Shown one piece after another: positions 35,069 to 43,824 of a DNA stretch of 64,000 nucleotides (position 1 is its first letter; every line of letters begins with the position of its first letter). The stretch covers positions 1-64,000 of IMG/VR virus record IMGVR_UViG_3300036791_000462; one strand, given 5' to 3'. The notes under the pieces are model-generated. The model saw nothing but the letters and a program-made list of their open reading frames with translations, made no database searches and was not told where the DNA came from. This stretch comes from a virus. A program made the translations under genes and the position numbers.

Positions 35069-36894
35069 ATCCCCTCCTCTCCCTGCGTCGTGGTTTGCAG
35101 TTCCTTGAGCTTCGCCTGGTCGGCCTCCAGCCGGTTGATCAGCCTGGTCAGCCGGTCGATCTGCTCCTGGTAGTAGCGCTTCCAGTCGCCGCTGTCGGCG
35201 TGGCTCAGCGAGTCGTTGTAGTCGTTGTAGCTCGCGCGAGCCGCGTCGATCTGCTCGTCCAGCATCGTGGGGTCGAGCCGCCGCAGACGGTCCTGCTCGC
35301 GCTCAGCGGCGGTTTTCGTGACCTCGATCTCGGTGGCCTCAGCGTCAGCCTCGACCACCGTGATCGAGCGGAGGTTGGTCACCTGGGTGACCTTCCCGCC
35401 GCCGTTGTAGGAGTCCGTCTCGTGCTTCTTGATCGTCGCGCTGCAGGTGACCGTGGTGCCCTGGTCGATCCCGCCAGCACCCCACCAGATGATCCCGTTG
35501 CCGTCCCGGTCATAGCCCTTCGTCAGCCACCGGGTGCCGTACTGGCCCTCGAAGCTCTTGACGAACGTGACGGTGAAGGTCAGGCCCTTGATCCGGTCGC
35601 CAACGGAGCCGATCCACTCCGAGCCCGCCGTCCGCTTGGCCTCCAGTTGACGCTGCAACTCCCGCTGGTAGGCCCCGATGGCGGAGGCGACGAACCCGTC
35701 GCCCTTCTCGCCCAGGTAGTCGGCGCGGCAGTAAGTGGTCAGGTTGTGCTCGAACTCTGAAAGCTCGTCACGCTCGCTCAGGTCATCGCGGACCCAGTCC
35801 AGGGCGGTGGTCGCGATCTCGCGATCCTCGTCGGTGGTCGCGACCCGCAGCTTCGCGTTGCGCTCCAGGTAGTTGTCCTTCGCCCGGTCGGCGGTCGCGC
35901 CGTAGTTCCGGGTGAAGTCCCCGTAGGAATCGTCCCGCGTCCACCGGGGCGTCCACCCGAACTCGCGAATCATCGCCGCGACGTTCGTCAGGAAGTCCCG
36001 TGTGGGGATCGCGATCCGGCCGCCGCCGATCCCGACATCGCCGAACCCGTCGTCGCCGGACTCGAACCCGAGGTCGGCGTACAGCGCCTCCAGCCACTCG
36101 GCCCACGCTGCGACACGCTCGGGATTGTGAGCGCCGGTGTAGTCGCCCAAGCAAGTTGACCCAATCTGCCTCAGTTCGCCGGTTGCGACCTCGAACAGGA
36201 TGTAGGTCTGCTTGCGGCGGCGGTTGAAACCGCAGTGGTCGCAGTCAGGCCCGGCGTGCCGGTAGCTGGTCAGGTCAGCGGCCTCAACGGCCGCAGCGGC
36301 CTCCTCACCGATCTTGTTCTTGAGGAACGTTCCGACGGGCGCGCGGCGGATGCCGACACTCTCGTCAGCGCCCTGGTCGGCGTCGTGATCCAAAGTTGCA
36401 AGAAAAACCCACCCCCCAATCTGCGGCGTCTCGCCGTTGACGGTGATGAAGGTGAAGTCGATGACCCGCTCGACGTAATCGCGGGTCGTGCCCTCGACCG
36501 CCAGCAGCGCCGCCGACACACTGTCGGTGGCGGGGCGCATCTCGCGGCGGACCTCCTGGTCCTTCTCGTCAGAGACGGTCAGCGTGATCTCGCCGGTCCC
36601 GAGCTTGACGGCCTTCTTGTTCAGCTTGGTGATCCGCTCGCGAAGCTCGGCCATCTTGGAGTCAACAACGCGGAAGACGCGCCCGCCGACCTCCTCGCGC
36701 AGCGCGGCGACCTCGGCGATCAGCCGGTCGGCCTTCGCCTGGGCGGCGATCACGGTGGGGTGCTCGTAAACGTTGACGCGCTCACGGGCGCGAGCGTCAA
36801 GGCTCCAGTAGATGTCCTCGTAAGCGACAGACACCTCGGTCCGCGCTTCACGCGCATCCTGCTGGCGCTCGTAAACAGTTCTCAGGTCAGTCAT
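35065..36894 (-). CDS. Zinc-finger and OB-like protein, probably nucleic-acid binding
   Basis: The 609-aa protein is the first gene after operator copy 2. The N-terminal third is coiled coil. At about residues 215-255 is a metal-type site (CDHCGFNRRRKQTYIL, then QIGSTCLGDY). Near residues 430-510 is an OB-like beta domain (FTVTFVKSFEGQYGTRWLTK, TVTCSATIKKHET). A second coiled coil closes it. The zinc/OB pairing suggests DNA or RNA binding. No enzyme motif is seen. Its role is unknown; it sits in an early-type operon between virion modules. Confidence 0.7.
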   Translation of the reverse strand: MTDLRTVYERQQDAREARTEVSVAYEDIYWSLDARARERVNVYEHPTVIAAQAKADRLIAEVAALREEVGGRVFRVVDSKMAELRERITKLNKKAVKLGTGEITLTVSDEKDQEVRREMRPATDSVSAALLAVEGTTRDYVERVIDFTFITVNGETPQIGGWVFLATLDHDADQGADESVGIRRAPVGTFLKNKIGEEAAAAVEAADLTSYRHAGPDCDHCGFNRRRKQTYILFEVATGELRQIGSTCLGDYTGAHNPERVAAWAEWLEALYADLGFESGDDGFGDVGIGGGRIAIPTRDFLTNVAAMIREFGWTPRWTRDDSYGDFTRNYGATADRAKDNYLERNAKLRVATTDEDREIATTALDWVRDDLSERDELSEFEHNLTTYCRADYLGEKGDGFVASAIGAYQRELQRQLEAKRTAGSEWIGSVGDRIKGLTFTVTFVKSFEGQYGTRWLTKGYDRDGNGIIWWGAGGIDQGTTVTCSATIKKHETDSYNGGGKVTQVTNLRSITVVEADAEATEIEVTKTAAEREQDRLRRLDPTMLDEQIDAARASYNDYNDSLSHADSGDWKRYYQEQIDRLTRLINRLEADQAKLKELQTTTQGEEGM

Positions 36895-36954
36895 CAGTCT
36901 CCTCGGTCTGCGGCTCTCTTACCGCACTAACATCATAGCACAGATCGTGCGCTA
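36895..36954 (-). promoter_or_regulatory. Operator/promoter copy 2 with 5' hairpin
   Basis: The minus strand at 36936-36954 reads TAGCGCACGATCTGTGCTA and continues into TATGAT (36932-36937). A stem TGCGG...CCGCA (36909-36926) begins at the predicted transcript start, followed by AGACCGAGGAG before ATG 36894. The TAG of the repeat is the stop of the preceding gene. Confidence 0.8.
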
Positions 36955-37530
36955 GGAGCGCGCCGCCAGGATCGTCTTCAGATCCTCGTCGGAGTTCAGA
37001 GCCCCCCACACGTCGTTGCGGCGCAGAATCTCCAACAGCGCCTGCTTCTCGACGGCGATCCCAAAGTATTGGGCGCGCTCCAGCGTCGGATGCTCGCCGT
37101 CACGCTCGCCAGTGCCATCGCACCACCGGCACGTCACCCACCAGGTGCTCTCGTCACCCTCGTCGTAGCCGTCGTCGTCTTCGTCAAGCTCGATCTCACC
37201 GTTGTCGCAGAAGCCGCACTCGGTGCCGCCGTCGCGCCACGTGACCTCCAGGGCCTTCCCCTCGGCGTTGATGACCCAGGCGTGGTGGATGAGTATCCCC
37301 GAGCGGCTGGCGAACCCCTCGACGTAGGTCAACTCGCCGTCGCTGGCGAGCGCGGCGGTCGCGGCGTTCTGGAAGCACTCTCTCAGCTTCCCGTTCGGGG
37401 CTGACGCCTCACGGTCAAGCTCGTACACCTGGCCGTGCTCCAGGACTGCTGCCTGGAGGTTCTGTTCGCGCGGAACACCCAGGCGCTCCCAGCCTTCGGC
37501 TTCCCAGCGCAGCGTCTCCTCGATGTTCAT
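36952..37530 (-). CDS. Hypothetical protein with Cys/His pattern and zinc ribbon
   Basis: The product is 192 aa from ATG 37530. The middle shows CFQNAATAALASDGELTYVE, then HHAWVINAEGKALEVTW: a Cys, a His and an acidic/TW motif in the order seen in papain-like or transglutaminase-like folds, but no catalytic role is shown. Two zinc pairs follow (CGFCDNGE and CRWCDGTG, DnaJ-like). Its stop codon lies inside operator copy 2. Confidence 0.65.
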   Translation of the reverse strand: MNIEETLRWEAEGWERLGVPREQNLQAAVLEHGQVYELDREASAPNGKLRECFQNAATAALASDGELTYVEGFASRSGILIHHAWVINAEGKALEVTWRDGGTECGFCDNGEIELDEDDDGYDEGDESTWWVTCRWCDGTGERDGEHPTLERAQYFGIAVEKQALLEILRRNDVWGALNSDEDLKTILAARS

Positions 37531-37682
37531 CGCCGCGCCTCGAACGCCAGTGCGATCATCTCCGCGACGATCTCGTCGGCGCGAGCCCGGTCGGCGCATT
37601 CGTAACCCCAGTGCAGCCGCGTGCGCTCGTAGCGCAGTTCGCGCAGACGCCGTTCGGCGGCGGCTCGCTGCTGGTCGGTCAT
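37527..37682 (-). CDS. 51-aa hypothetical protein
   Basis: A short arginine-rich helical protein (MTDQQRAAAERRLRELRYER, then a WGYECADRARADEIVAEMIA helix). It is the first gene after operator copy 3, with GACCGAGGAGG before ATG 37682. It overlaps the following gene by four bases. The function is unknown. Confidence 0.65.
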   Translation of the reverse strand: MTDQQRAAAERRLRELRYERTRLHWGYECADRARADEIVAEMIALAFEARR

Positions 37683-37746
37683 GCTGCCTCCTCGGTCGCT
37701 GCGGGGCCTTTCCCCACACCAACATCTTAGCACACGACACGCGCTT
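37683..37746 (-). promoter_or_regulatory. Operator/promoter copy 3 with 5' hairpin
   Basis: AAGCGCGTGTCGTGTGCTA lies at 37728-37746 (minus), followed by TAAGAT (37724-37729). The stem TGTGGGG-AAAGG-CCCCGCA (37700-37718) starts at the predicted 5' end and has the same loop as in copy 1. GCGACCGAGGAGG follows. Confidence 0.78.
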
Positions 37747-37859
37747 GAGAGGACGGCCCGGTGCTGGGTGCAATGACCTTCTTCCCAGTCACCGGCTTAC
37801 GCGGTGTCCAGTCGACCGCCCTCCACCCTACTGTGGCCGCACCAGCCCCAAAGTCGGGA

Positions 37860-38369
37860 TCAGGCGGCGGACTTCGCTGCCGTCTTCGCGTGCGACGCGG
37901 CCTTCTTCGCTTCCCACTCGGCGAGCGCCTTGGCGGCTGCGGCGCGGACCTCGGGGCTGACCTTGCCGCGTCCGCTGGCCCAGTTCTTCATCACCCCGAT
38001 AGCCATCTGGATCGCCTGAGATTCGGAGTGTCCGGACTTGATGATGCCTTTGGCGACATTCTGGATATATGCCGGGAGTCCTCCGACGCGGGCGACCCAG
38101 TTGCTCGTTTTGCTCGTGCTGAACGGTGACGGGGTGACCGAATACCCGGCGGTCTTCTCCGACTCCTCAAGCTGCGTCTCAGTTGGCAGCCACTCCTCGG
38201 CTTGCTCATCGAGCGCGGCCCACGCCGCTTCCTGGCTCTCGACGTTGGCTTTCAGCGCACGCAGGTGCGCCATCGCCTTCTCGTGACTGGAGTGGTGTTT
38301 GACGACCTCGCCCGTGTCGGAGCGGATCACGTCGTTGCCCTTGCAGGTGTATGGCATAGCCCCGCTCAT
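37860..38369 (-). CDS. Conserved virion-region protein
   Basis: The 169-aa protein has an N-terminal [20 protein letters not shown] motif and a C-terminal domain of a type often seen in actinophage genomes ([40 protein letters not shown], then an Ala/Lys helix). It overlaps the collagen-like gene. The function is not known; the neighbours point to a virion or lysis module. Confidence 0.7.
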   Translation of the reverse strand: MSGAMPYTCKGNDVIRSDTGEVVKHHSSHEKAMAHLRALKANVESQEAAWAALDEQAEEWLPTETQLEESEKTAGYSVTPSPFSTSKTSNWVARVGGLPAYIQNVAKGIIKSGHSESQAIQMAIGVMKNWASGRGKVSPEVRAAAAKALAEWEAKKAASHAKTAAKSAA

Positions 38370-38905
38370 TTCCGTGCGTTTTCAATGCAGGTGTAGATCT
38401 TGACCTTCCCGCCCGGCTGGTTGATCACCAAGATGCCCGGCGAGTAGCCGGTGTAGCACGAGAAGCTGCCAGCCGGACCCTGTACGCCCTGCGGTCCCGT
38501 ATCGCCCTTCGGACCCTGCGAGCCCGCCGGACCGGTTGCGCCCTGCGGGCCGGTAGCACCAGTCGGGCCTGCTGGCCCCGTTGGACCCGTCCCACCCGTA
38601 CCGCCGCCACCAGCAGGACCAGTCGCTCCCGTGTCGCCCTTCGGTCCGGCCACGCCCTGTGGTCCCTGTAGCCCGACGCCGCCGGTTACGCCCGCTGGTC
38701 CGGTCGCCCCCGTCGCGCCAGTGTGCCCTGCTGGCCCTGCCGGTCCCGTGTGACCTCGCGGGCCTCGCGGACCTGGCGACAGGCTCACCGTCACCGTTCT
38801 CGTTGGTGGTGGCGCGGAGCTTGTCACCGCTGCTGCTGTTGCGAGCCCGCCTGCGGACACAAACGCCGCACCTCCGACCACCGTGAACACGCGGCTAGCT
38901 TTCAT
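38366..38905 (-). CDS. Secreted collagen-like protein
   Basis: The 179-aa protein starts with a signal peptide or membrane anchor ([20 protein letters not shown]), followed by about 100 residues of unbroken Gly-X-Y repeats ([16 protein letters not shown] and so on) and a short C-terminal head with two cysteines ([10 protein letters not shown] ... YTCIENARK). It would trimerise outside the cell or on the envelope. Unlike the collagen-like stretch in the tail fibre, this one carries an export signal. The role is unknown. Confidence 0.8.
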   Translation of the reverse strand: MKASRVFTVVGGAAFVSAGGLATAAAVTSSAPPPTRTVTVSLSPGPRGPRGHTGPAGPAGHTGATGATGPAGVTGGVGLQGPQGVAGPKGDTGATGPAGGGGTGGTGPTGPAGPTGATGPQGATGPAGSQGPKGDTGPQGVQGPAGSFSCYTGYSPGILVINQPGGKVKIYTCIENARK

Positions 38906-39155
38906 CTGGGGGCTCCACGTCGATGCCCAAGTCGAGCTTCAGGTCGTTCAACTCCATCTTCACCTTGTGCAGTTCCACCGAGTATTCCTCGGCCTCAGCG
39001 CGAGCTTCCCTCAGATGCTCCAAACACGCTTCGTGATCTTCGCTGCGGCTCCTGCGTAACGCCATGATGGTCGATGCGATACCGCCGGTGGCGGTCACGA
39101 GGGCTGCGAGCCCCAGCAGCGTCGGCTGGTCGATTGCGGCGATGGCCCAGACCAT
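38895..39155 (-). CDS. Single-helix membrane protein (holin candidate)
   Basis: An 86-aa protein with one N-terminal membrane helix (TLLGLALAVTATGG-like, near residues 12-32), a basic RRSRS break and a C-terminal coiled coil ([20 protein letters not shown]). Small one-helix proteins next to wall-binding proteins are often holins or spanin-like factors, but no lysin is beside it. The identification as a holin is weak. Confidence 0.6.
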   Translation of the reverse strand: MVWAIAAIDQPTLLGLAALVTATGGIASTIMALRRSRSEDHEACLEHLREARAEAEEYSVELHKVKMELNDLKLDLGIDVEPPDES

Positions 39156-39169
39156 GCACCAACATCACA

Positions 39170-39544
39170 TCAGGCGGTAGCGGTGGCCCAGCCCGCCGGG
39201 AGCTTGCCGGTCAACCCGAGCGCCTTCGCGCGCTTGATGATGAACGCCTTGATCGCACCCTTGTCATCGGGGTTGCCACGCCCGAACGCCTGGATCGCGT
39301 TCGCCAGGTCGGCGGGCGTTTCGATTGGGTAGCGCCCGCCGGGCATCGCGTGACCCTTCTTCTCCAGCGCCGCGCGCCTCTTGGTGGTGAACAGCCGCTC
39401 CTCCAACTGGCGGCGAAGCACCCGCTCGCGTGCGTACGCGCGGACGAACTCCTGCGAACTTGCAGCCGTCTTGCGCAGGTGGGTGGCTTCCTCAAGCTGA
39501 TACCACGGGTGCGCTGCTACGGGTGCTTCTTCGAGCACGGTCAT
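39170..39544 (-). CDS. Small virion-associated protein (DUF6582-like)
   Basis: The 124-aa protein has the pattern KKGHAMPGGRYPIETPADL, NAIQAFGRG, then a helix (AFIIKRAKALGLTGKLP) known from phage capsid-associated DUF6582-type proteins. The N-terminal helix (SSQEFVRAYARERVLRRQLE) closely matches a segment of the next protein downstream (EFTRALARERVLRARLAE). The shared helix may be a packing or sorting element; this is inferred. Confidence 0.7.
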   Translation of the reverse strand: MTVLEEAPVAAHPWYQLEEATHLRKTAASSQEFVRAYARERVLRRQLEERLFTTKRRAALEKKGHAMPGGRYPIETPADLANAIQAFGRGNPDDKGAIKAFIIKRAKALGLTGKLPAGWATATA

Positions 39545-39546
39545 GT

Positions 39547-41385
39547 CTACCTCCTCGTGCTGGACGCAAGCCCTACGGTCAGCTTGCCTGTCAGGTCGCC
39601 GCGCCGCTGCTGGATGGCCTGAACCTTCTGGCGCTCCTCATTGGTCGCGCCGCTGCCCGGCTGCAGGCGTTTCTGTAGCTGCGCGCCACCGAGATCCTCC
39701 AGATGCACCAGGTGAATCGGAACGTGCGTCAGCCCGCGCTCCTGCGCGACCTGGAACGTGGAGTTGCCGTCGAGGATCCGCATCGTCCCGTCAGGCTCAC
39801 GGCGGACCATCAGCGGCTTGCGTTTATCCATCTCTCCGCGCTTGGCCTTGTCCATGAACCCTGCCGCTTTCGCGACGTGCTCGGCGGTGTCCTGTCGCGA
39901 CGGGGTGAGATCGCGGACACGCACCAAGTCGTGCGGCTTGCGCAGGTCGAAGTAGTCGGATGCCATCTCCGCTCCGTGCGCTGCGCTACCACCCCCGCTC
40001 GGTTTTAGGCGGTTGAACACCTCCGACCATTTCCCGCCGCGCCCCCTCGGGTGCAGGCGAGCGTTCCAGAACGCCTCAGCCAGCCTGGCGCGGAGCACAC
40101 GTTCGCGAGCAAGGGCGCGAGTGAACTCCGTGCCGTTGGCGGCTGCCTTCCGGGCGATGATCGCCTCGGCCAGCGCCGTCACCGCTGGCGCGAGATCACG
40201 CCCATCCAGGATCGTCGTGTCCGCCGGTGGCGGTGGCTGCTCGGCACGCCCGTCCGGGATCGTGAGGTCCGGCAGGTCACGAACACCGGTCCGGGTCCAG
40301 ATCGGCAGGTCGCAGTCGGGTGTCTGCTCGCGCCCGTCGGGGATCGACATTGACGGGTCGCCGCCGTAACCGAACGCGACGGTTGTTTCCTCCAGGTCCG
40401 GTTGCTGGGCTGGGATCTGCGCGGAGGTCGCAACCTGCACCTTCCCCGTCCGGTGCGGAGTTGCCCCACCTTTCTTCGGCGCGGTGAGCTTCATCTTCGG
40501 CCCGCCGCCGCCGCTGGGTTTGTGCGCCTTCCCGCGTTCGAGCACCGCGACCTCGCCCGGCAGCGGAGCTTGTGCTCGCGCGATCTTCGCGGCCTCCTGC
40601 TTCGCTAGCTGTTTCTTGAGTGCCTTCACGGCCCTGAGTGCTCCTCTCGCGTTCTTCTGGGCGGTTCTCGCGGTACGTGCCGCTGCTTGCGCGTCCCTGT
40701 GCGCGATGGCGCTGCCGCCGACGGCGGCGGCTTTGGCTTCCTTCGCGAGCTTCTCGGCGTTCGCGGCAGCGGTCTGTGCCTGCGCGGCGTCGTGGCGTGC
40801 CCACATCAGGTTTGTGTCGTGTCCCGTCTGACGCGCTTCCTTGGACGTTTGCTGCCCGGCGGCGATGGCGGCTTTCGTTTCACCGGAGACGGTCGTGTTC
40901 GCCTGCGCCTGCGCGGGAGTGATCTTCGCGACGGACGCTCTCGACGTGCTCGACTTCGAGGTGGACCTGCTGGTGGACCTGGACTTCTTGGGGGCGTACG
41001 GGCCGATGCCCCGCATGCGCTGCACCTGATCGAGCGTCTGCGGCGGCGGGTTCTGCAGCAGCGTCATCGTCGCGGCGTCCACGCCCATGCTCGGACTCAG
41101 CCCGTAGCGCTTCTGGAACGTCTGCACCGCCTGGGTGGTCGCCGGACCGTACTGGCCGTCCACCGGCACCTTGAACCCAAGCTCGTTCAGGCGCTGCTGC
41201 AGTTGCGCGGTCGTCTGATCAGGGCCGCTGGCGGTGTACCCGTCGCCGTGTTTGACGATCCACTGCCCACCACGCCCGCGTGGGTGAAGCTGATTGAAGT
41301 TCCCACCGGCCGTCCCACCGGTGCGGCTCTGCGGTTTGGTCTGCGGTTTGGGTGGCGGAGGCGGCTTCGGTGAGATCAGCGGCAC
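39547..41385 (-). CDS. Putative virion protein with peptidoglycan-binding and ParB-like domains
   Basis: The 612-aa protein has, in order: a Pro-rich start, LHPRGRGGQW (33-42), a PG_binding_1 domain (LQQRLNELGFKVPVDGQYGP, residues 60-100), a long Ala/Lys coiled coil (150-270), three I.DGR repeats, the helix EFTRALARERVLRARLAE (420-437), LHPRGRGGKW (444-453), and a ParB/sulfiredoxin-like domain (RKPLMVRREPDGTMRILDGN, then FQVAQERGLTHVPIHLV; 520-560). It has no signal peptide. The mix of wall-binding and nucleotide-type domains fits a virion-packaged multi-domain protein. The function is inferred. Confidence 0.75.
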   Translation of the reverse strand: MPLISPKPPPPPKPQTKPQSRTGGTAGGNFNQLHPRGRGGQWIVKHGDGYTASGPDQTTAQLQQRLNELGFKVPVDGQYGPATTQAVQTFQKRYGLSPSMGVDAATMTLLQNPPPQTLDQVQRMRGIGPYAPKKSRSTSRSTSKSSTSRASVAKITPAQAQANTTVSGETKAAIAAGQQTSKEARQTGHDTNLMWARHDAAQAQTAAANAEKLAKEAKAAAVGGSAIAHRDAQAAARTARTAQKNARGALRAVKALKKQLAKQEAAKIARAQAPLPGEVAVLERGKAHKPSGGGGPKMKLTAPKKGGATPHRTGKVQVATSAQIPAQQPDLEETTVAFGYGGDPSMSIPDGREQTPDCDLPIWTRTGVRDLPDLTIPDGRAEQPPPPADTTILDGRDLAPAVTALAEAIIARKAAANGTEFTRALARERVLRARLAEAFWNARLHPRGRGGKWSEVFNRLKPSGGGSAAHGAEMASDYFDLRKPHDLVRVRDLTPSRQDTAEHVAKAAGFMDKAKRGEMDKRKPLMVRREPDGTMRILDGNSTFQVAQERGLTHVPIHLVHLEDLGGAQLQKRLQPGSGATNEERQKVQAIQQRRGDLTGKLTVGLASSTRR

Positions 41386-41412
41386 ACCCGGAAGCGTATG
41401 GCCGCCGGGAAG

Positions 41413-41577
41413 CTATCCGTCAGGCGGATTGCGTTCCTCCCAGGCTCGCATCAGGAGCGCGACGCCAAGGACTGCAAGGATGGCGGTGAACTCCCACGCC
41501 TTGCGTGTCGCGAAGATCCCGGCGAGCAGCAGGCTCGGGATCGACAGGACCAGCCAGAGAAGCGATCTACGTCGCAC
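41413..41577 (-). CDS. 54-aa two-helix membrane protein (holin candidate)
   Basis: The frame starts at GTG 41577, five bases after GAGG, and reads VRRRSLLWLVLSIPSLLLAG, a short loop (FATRKAW) and a second helix (EFTAILAVLGVALLMRAW), ending EERNPPDG. Two helices with a charged N-terminus fit class II holins in form. It lies just before the peptidoglycan-binding protein gene. Too short for family assignment. Confidence 0.55.
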   Translation of the reverse strand: MRRRSLLWLVLSIPSLLLAGIFATRKAWEFTAILAVLGVALLMRAWEERNPPDG

Positions 41578-41602
41578 TCACGCCTCGCGGGGTCTAACCC
41601 AG

Positions 41603-41622
41603 ATGATGCACGCGCGCATCAT
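41603..41622. repeat. Inverted repeat before the small membrane gene
   Basis: ATGATGC-ACGCGC-GCATCAT is a perfect 7-bp dyad, in the gap between the DUF7694-like gene and the two-helix protein. There is no T-run on either strand, so it may be an operator or a weak terminator. Confidence 0.4.
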
Positions 41623-41634
41623 TTGCGGTTCTAA

Positions 41635-42021
41635 TCAGATGGTGCCGAGTCCGCGCGTGAAGTCCGGGAGCGGACGTTTGGTCAAGCAGTGCCAGGCGTG
41701 CGCGACCTCGGCGATGTTGACGTGTTCCTCCATCGGGGGGATCACGACGATCCCGAGCGCGTTCGGGCCGCAGACCTCGTGGAACACGTCGCGCGTCTGT
41801 TCCCACGTCGGCATCTTGTCATCGTCGCGGGATAGCGACACGTGCTCCCAGACCTCGCCGTCCTGCTCGACCGCGATGGAGTGGATCAGGTGCAGCCTGC
41901 GCGGCCCGTGTCGCCACGCACCGAGCCCGTCCCCGCCCTTGGTGACCTGCTTCCAGCGGTTGCGCTGCAGGTGTGCGCTGGCTGCCCGCAGGCGATCCTG
42001 CAGCGCGGCGACATCGACCAT
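41635..42021 (-). CDS. DUF7694-like hypothetical protein
   Basis: I use ATG 42021, which overlaps the preceding stop (ATGA), for 128 aa. The core pattern EVWEHVSLSRDDDKMPTWEQ, then VVIPPMEEHVNIAEVAHAWH, is a known phage family of unknown function. It is encoded after two winged-helix-like proteins in the operon led by operator copy 11. Confidence 0.7.
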   Translation of the reverse strand: MVDVAALQDRLRAASAHLQRNRWKQVTKGGDGLGAWRHGPRRLHLIHSIAVEQDGEVWEHVSLSRDDDKMPTWEQTRDVFHEVCGPNALGIVVIPPMEEHVNIAEVAHAWHCLTKRPLPDFTRGLGTI

Positions 42022-42488
42022 CACCGCACCCTCATCGAGCGTTGCCACTGCCTCCGCAGGGCGTTGCGGATCTCCGGGGCGGTCGCGCTTCCGGCGTCAC
42101 CCAGTTCGCGAGTCAGCCGCAGACGCTGCGCGGGGTTCAGCTTTGAGAGCGCGTTCTCGACGGTCTTCGACAGGTCCGGATTGTCGAGCAGCGCGTTGCC
42201 CATCGCCGTCAACCGCCACCGTTGCGTCCACACCCACGTCCCGTCAGTCTGCTCGATCCGCTCGCGCTCACCGCGTTCGATCCACCCGTACCGGCGCAGC
42301 CACGCGAGGCGCGGGCCGACGCCGGACTTGCGGTCTGACTGGTCCATCTTCTCGCCCAGTTGGACGCGCACGGCGTAGGTCGAGGTCCACCCGTTCTCGT
42401 CAGCGAGGTCGTCCAGGATTCCGAGGATCTCGGAGTCGGAGATCCCGAATAGGCTCGCGTCAACGCGACCGTTTCGTGAGGCGCTCAT
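42021..42488 (-). CDS. Winged-helix-like DNA-binding protein
   Basis: The 155-aa protein has a helix-turn-helix form: SDSEILGILDDLADENGWTS, YAVRVQLGE, GVGPRLAWLRRYGWIERGER, then a wing (WVWTQRWRLTAMGNALLD). The C-terminal half is a second helical domain. It is cotranscribed with another such protein and both follow an operator copy, so one of them could be the regulator that binds the repeats; this is a guess. Confidence 0.65.
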   Translation of the reverse strand: MSASRNGRVDASLFGISDSEILGILDDLADENGWTSTYAVRVQLGEKMDQSDRKSGVGPRLAWLRRYGWIERGERERIEQTDGTWVWTQRWRLTAMGNALLDNPDLSKTVENALSKLNPAQRLRLTRELGDAGSATAPEIRNALRRQWQRSMRVR

Positions 42489-42964
42489 GCGTTCAGAGCC
42501 TCACGGGTCAGGCGGTAGAACTTCGAGTTGCCCTCGATCCGGGATACGCGCAGCACGTTGCGCTGGCGAAGCTCCTCGAACGCGAGCGCGCTCATCCCGG
42601 AGGTCATCGTCCCGCCGGACGGCAACTGGCTGTACGCGGCCCGGAGGTCAACCTGGCGGAACTCCTCGTGGTCGGCGGCGTACTCGCGGACCAGCGTTTC
42701 GATCTCACCGATGCGTTCCTCGCTCAGCTTCGACGGCTTCGTGCGCTCGCCCGACTGGCCTTGCTTCGGCCTCCCGGCTTTCTTCGGCTCCCCGGTGAGC
42801 GCTGCCAGCGCTTTCTCGTAGGTGCGTAGCTCGGTGACGATCTTGTCGCGCACGAGGTCGTGTTTCGCGAGCGCGTTCTCCCGGTCGGTGACCAGCGCGT
42901 GTAGTTGCAAAGCGATCTCGCTCGCCTGCGGCAGCGCGGGAGCGTCGCCGTTCTCATCGGACAT
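42485..42964 (-). CDS. Winged-helix-like protein with coiled coil
   Basis: I use ATG 42964, eight bases after the CCGACCGAGAGG element; the longer start at 42988 would bury that element in the coding frame. The 159-aa protein has an N-terminal coiled coil (DLVRDKIVTELRTYEKALAA), a basic linker (KKAGRPKQGQSGERTKP) and a C-terminal winged-helix-like part (FRQVDLRAAYSQL, MSALAFEELRQRNVLRVSRI). It is a candidate regulator. Confidence 0.65.
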   Translation of the reverse strand: MSDENGDAPALPQASEIALQLHALVTDRENALAKHDLVRDKIVTELRTYEKALAALTGEPKKAGRPKQGQSGERTKPSKLSEERIGEIETLVREYAADHEEFRQVDLRAAYSQLPSGGTMTSGMSALAFEELRQRNVLRVSRIEGNSKFYRLTREALNA

Positions 42965-43025
42965 CTGGGGTTCCTCTCGGTCGGGCATACAGACACTCGC
43001 GAGTATAAACGCCCGACGTGAGCTA
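42965..43025 (-). promoter_or_regulatory. Operator/promoter copy 11
   Basis: TAGCTCACGTCGGGCGTTT at 43007-43025 (minus) keeps the left half of the repeat; the right half is weaker. TATACT (43002-43007) is a good -10. The TAG is the stop of the preceding gene, and CCGACCGAGAGG follows. This copy drives the two winged-helix-like genes. Confidence 0.6.
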
Positions 43026-43772
43026 CGCGGTCCTGCGTGTCAGCGCGTCGGACCCGATTCGCAGCAGCCGCTCCCTGACGTTCCCGGCGAGGATCACGAC
43101 ACGCTTGGCGTCGAAGTCCGCAGCGAACACCTCGGGCACCAGTTCGCGCAGCCGCGCCGGGCTGCCGTCGTACTCGTCGCCCGCGAGATCCTCCACGATG
43201 GCCTGAGCGCTCGTGTGCGGCCCCGTGCCGCCGTAGCCGAACTCGAACTGGCCGTCTTCGCCGGGCGCGAGGTCGCGGCGCTCACCGTCGGCGTCAACGT
43301 GGTACAGCCGTACCTCGGTTTGCTTGGGTCCGTCGGCGTTGAACTTCTCGGCCTGCTCGCGCTCCCAACCGTACACGTTCACCCACCGCTCGACGGTGAT
43401 CGGCTCGCGGACGATCTCGAAGTGCTCACCGAGGGGTTTCAGCCAACCGGCGGCGTACACGTACCCGTATGACGCCTGGGTCGAGCCGACGATGATCCCC
43501 TGCTCATCCTCGTAGAGCACCAGTTCCTGATCGAAGTCCTGCCGAAACATCCAGTAGTTCTCGCCGAGCCACTCGCGCATCTTCGCGATAGCGCCGGTGC
43601 CCTCCGGTGAGCCGTTCAGCCACGCGACCAACTTGCTCTTGGCCTCGTCGTTCTCGGCGACGAGATCCTGACGGTCCCAGACGAGGTCGCTCGGGGCGAT
43701 CAGCCGCGCGCCCCACGCCGTTTTGATGTCTTTCGGAACGCCGGTCCGGCGTCCGTAGGCCAGGTCATCCAT
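43023..43772 (-). CDS. 249-aa hypothetical protein
   Basis: Single gene of the operon started by operator copy 4. It is rich in aromatic and acidic residues (KMREWLGENYWMFRQDFDQE, YVYAAGWLKPLGEHFEIVRE) with a C-terminal alpha/beta part (EVFAADFDAKRVVILAGNVR). No signal, membrane or catalytic motif is seen. The stop codon lies inside operator copy 11. Confidence 0.7.
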   Translation of the reverse strand: MDDLAYGRRTGVPKDIKTAWGARLIAPSDLVWDRQDLVAENDEAKSKLVAWLNGSPEGTGAIAKMREWLGENYWMFRQDFDQELVLYEDEQGIIVGSTQASYGYVYAAGWLKPLGEHFEIVREPITVERWVNVYGWEREQAEKFNADGPKQTEVRLYHVDADGERRDLAPGEDGQFEFGYGGTGPHTSAQAIVEDLAGDEYDGSPARLRELVPEVFAADFDAKRVVILAGNVRERLLRIGSDALTRRTA

Positions 43773-43824
43773 GCTTCCTCCTCGGTCGTTTCTCTACATC
43801 CAGCTTAGCACACAACGCGCGTTA
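43773..43824 (-). promoter_or_regulatory. Operator/promoter copy 4
   Basis: TAACGCGCGTTGTGTGCTA lies at 43806-43824 (minus), with TAAGCT (43802-43807) as -10 and CGACCGAGGAGG before the next ATG. TAA is the stop codon of the preceding cysteine-rich gene. No hairpin is seen in this leader. Confidence 0.75.

Noticed and set aside
37749-37859. Open minus-strand frame ending in operator copy 3
   Set aside because: It reads VDWTPRKPVTGKKVIAPSTG and on, but has no good start or ribosome-binding site; a gene is not supported.
42965-42988. Eight-codon N-terminal extension of the winged-helix-like gene
   Set aside because: The extension would encode the CCGACCGAGAGG element itself, which is the ribosome-binding site at other genes.
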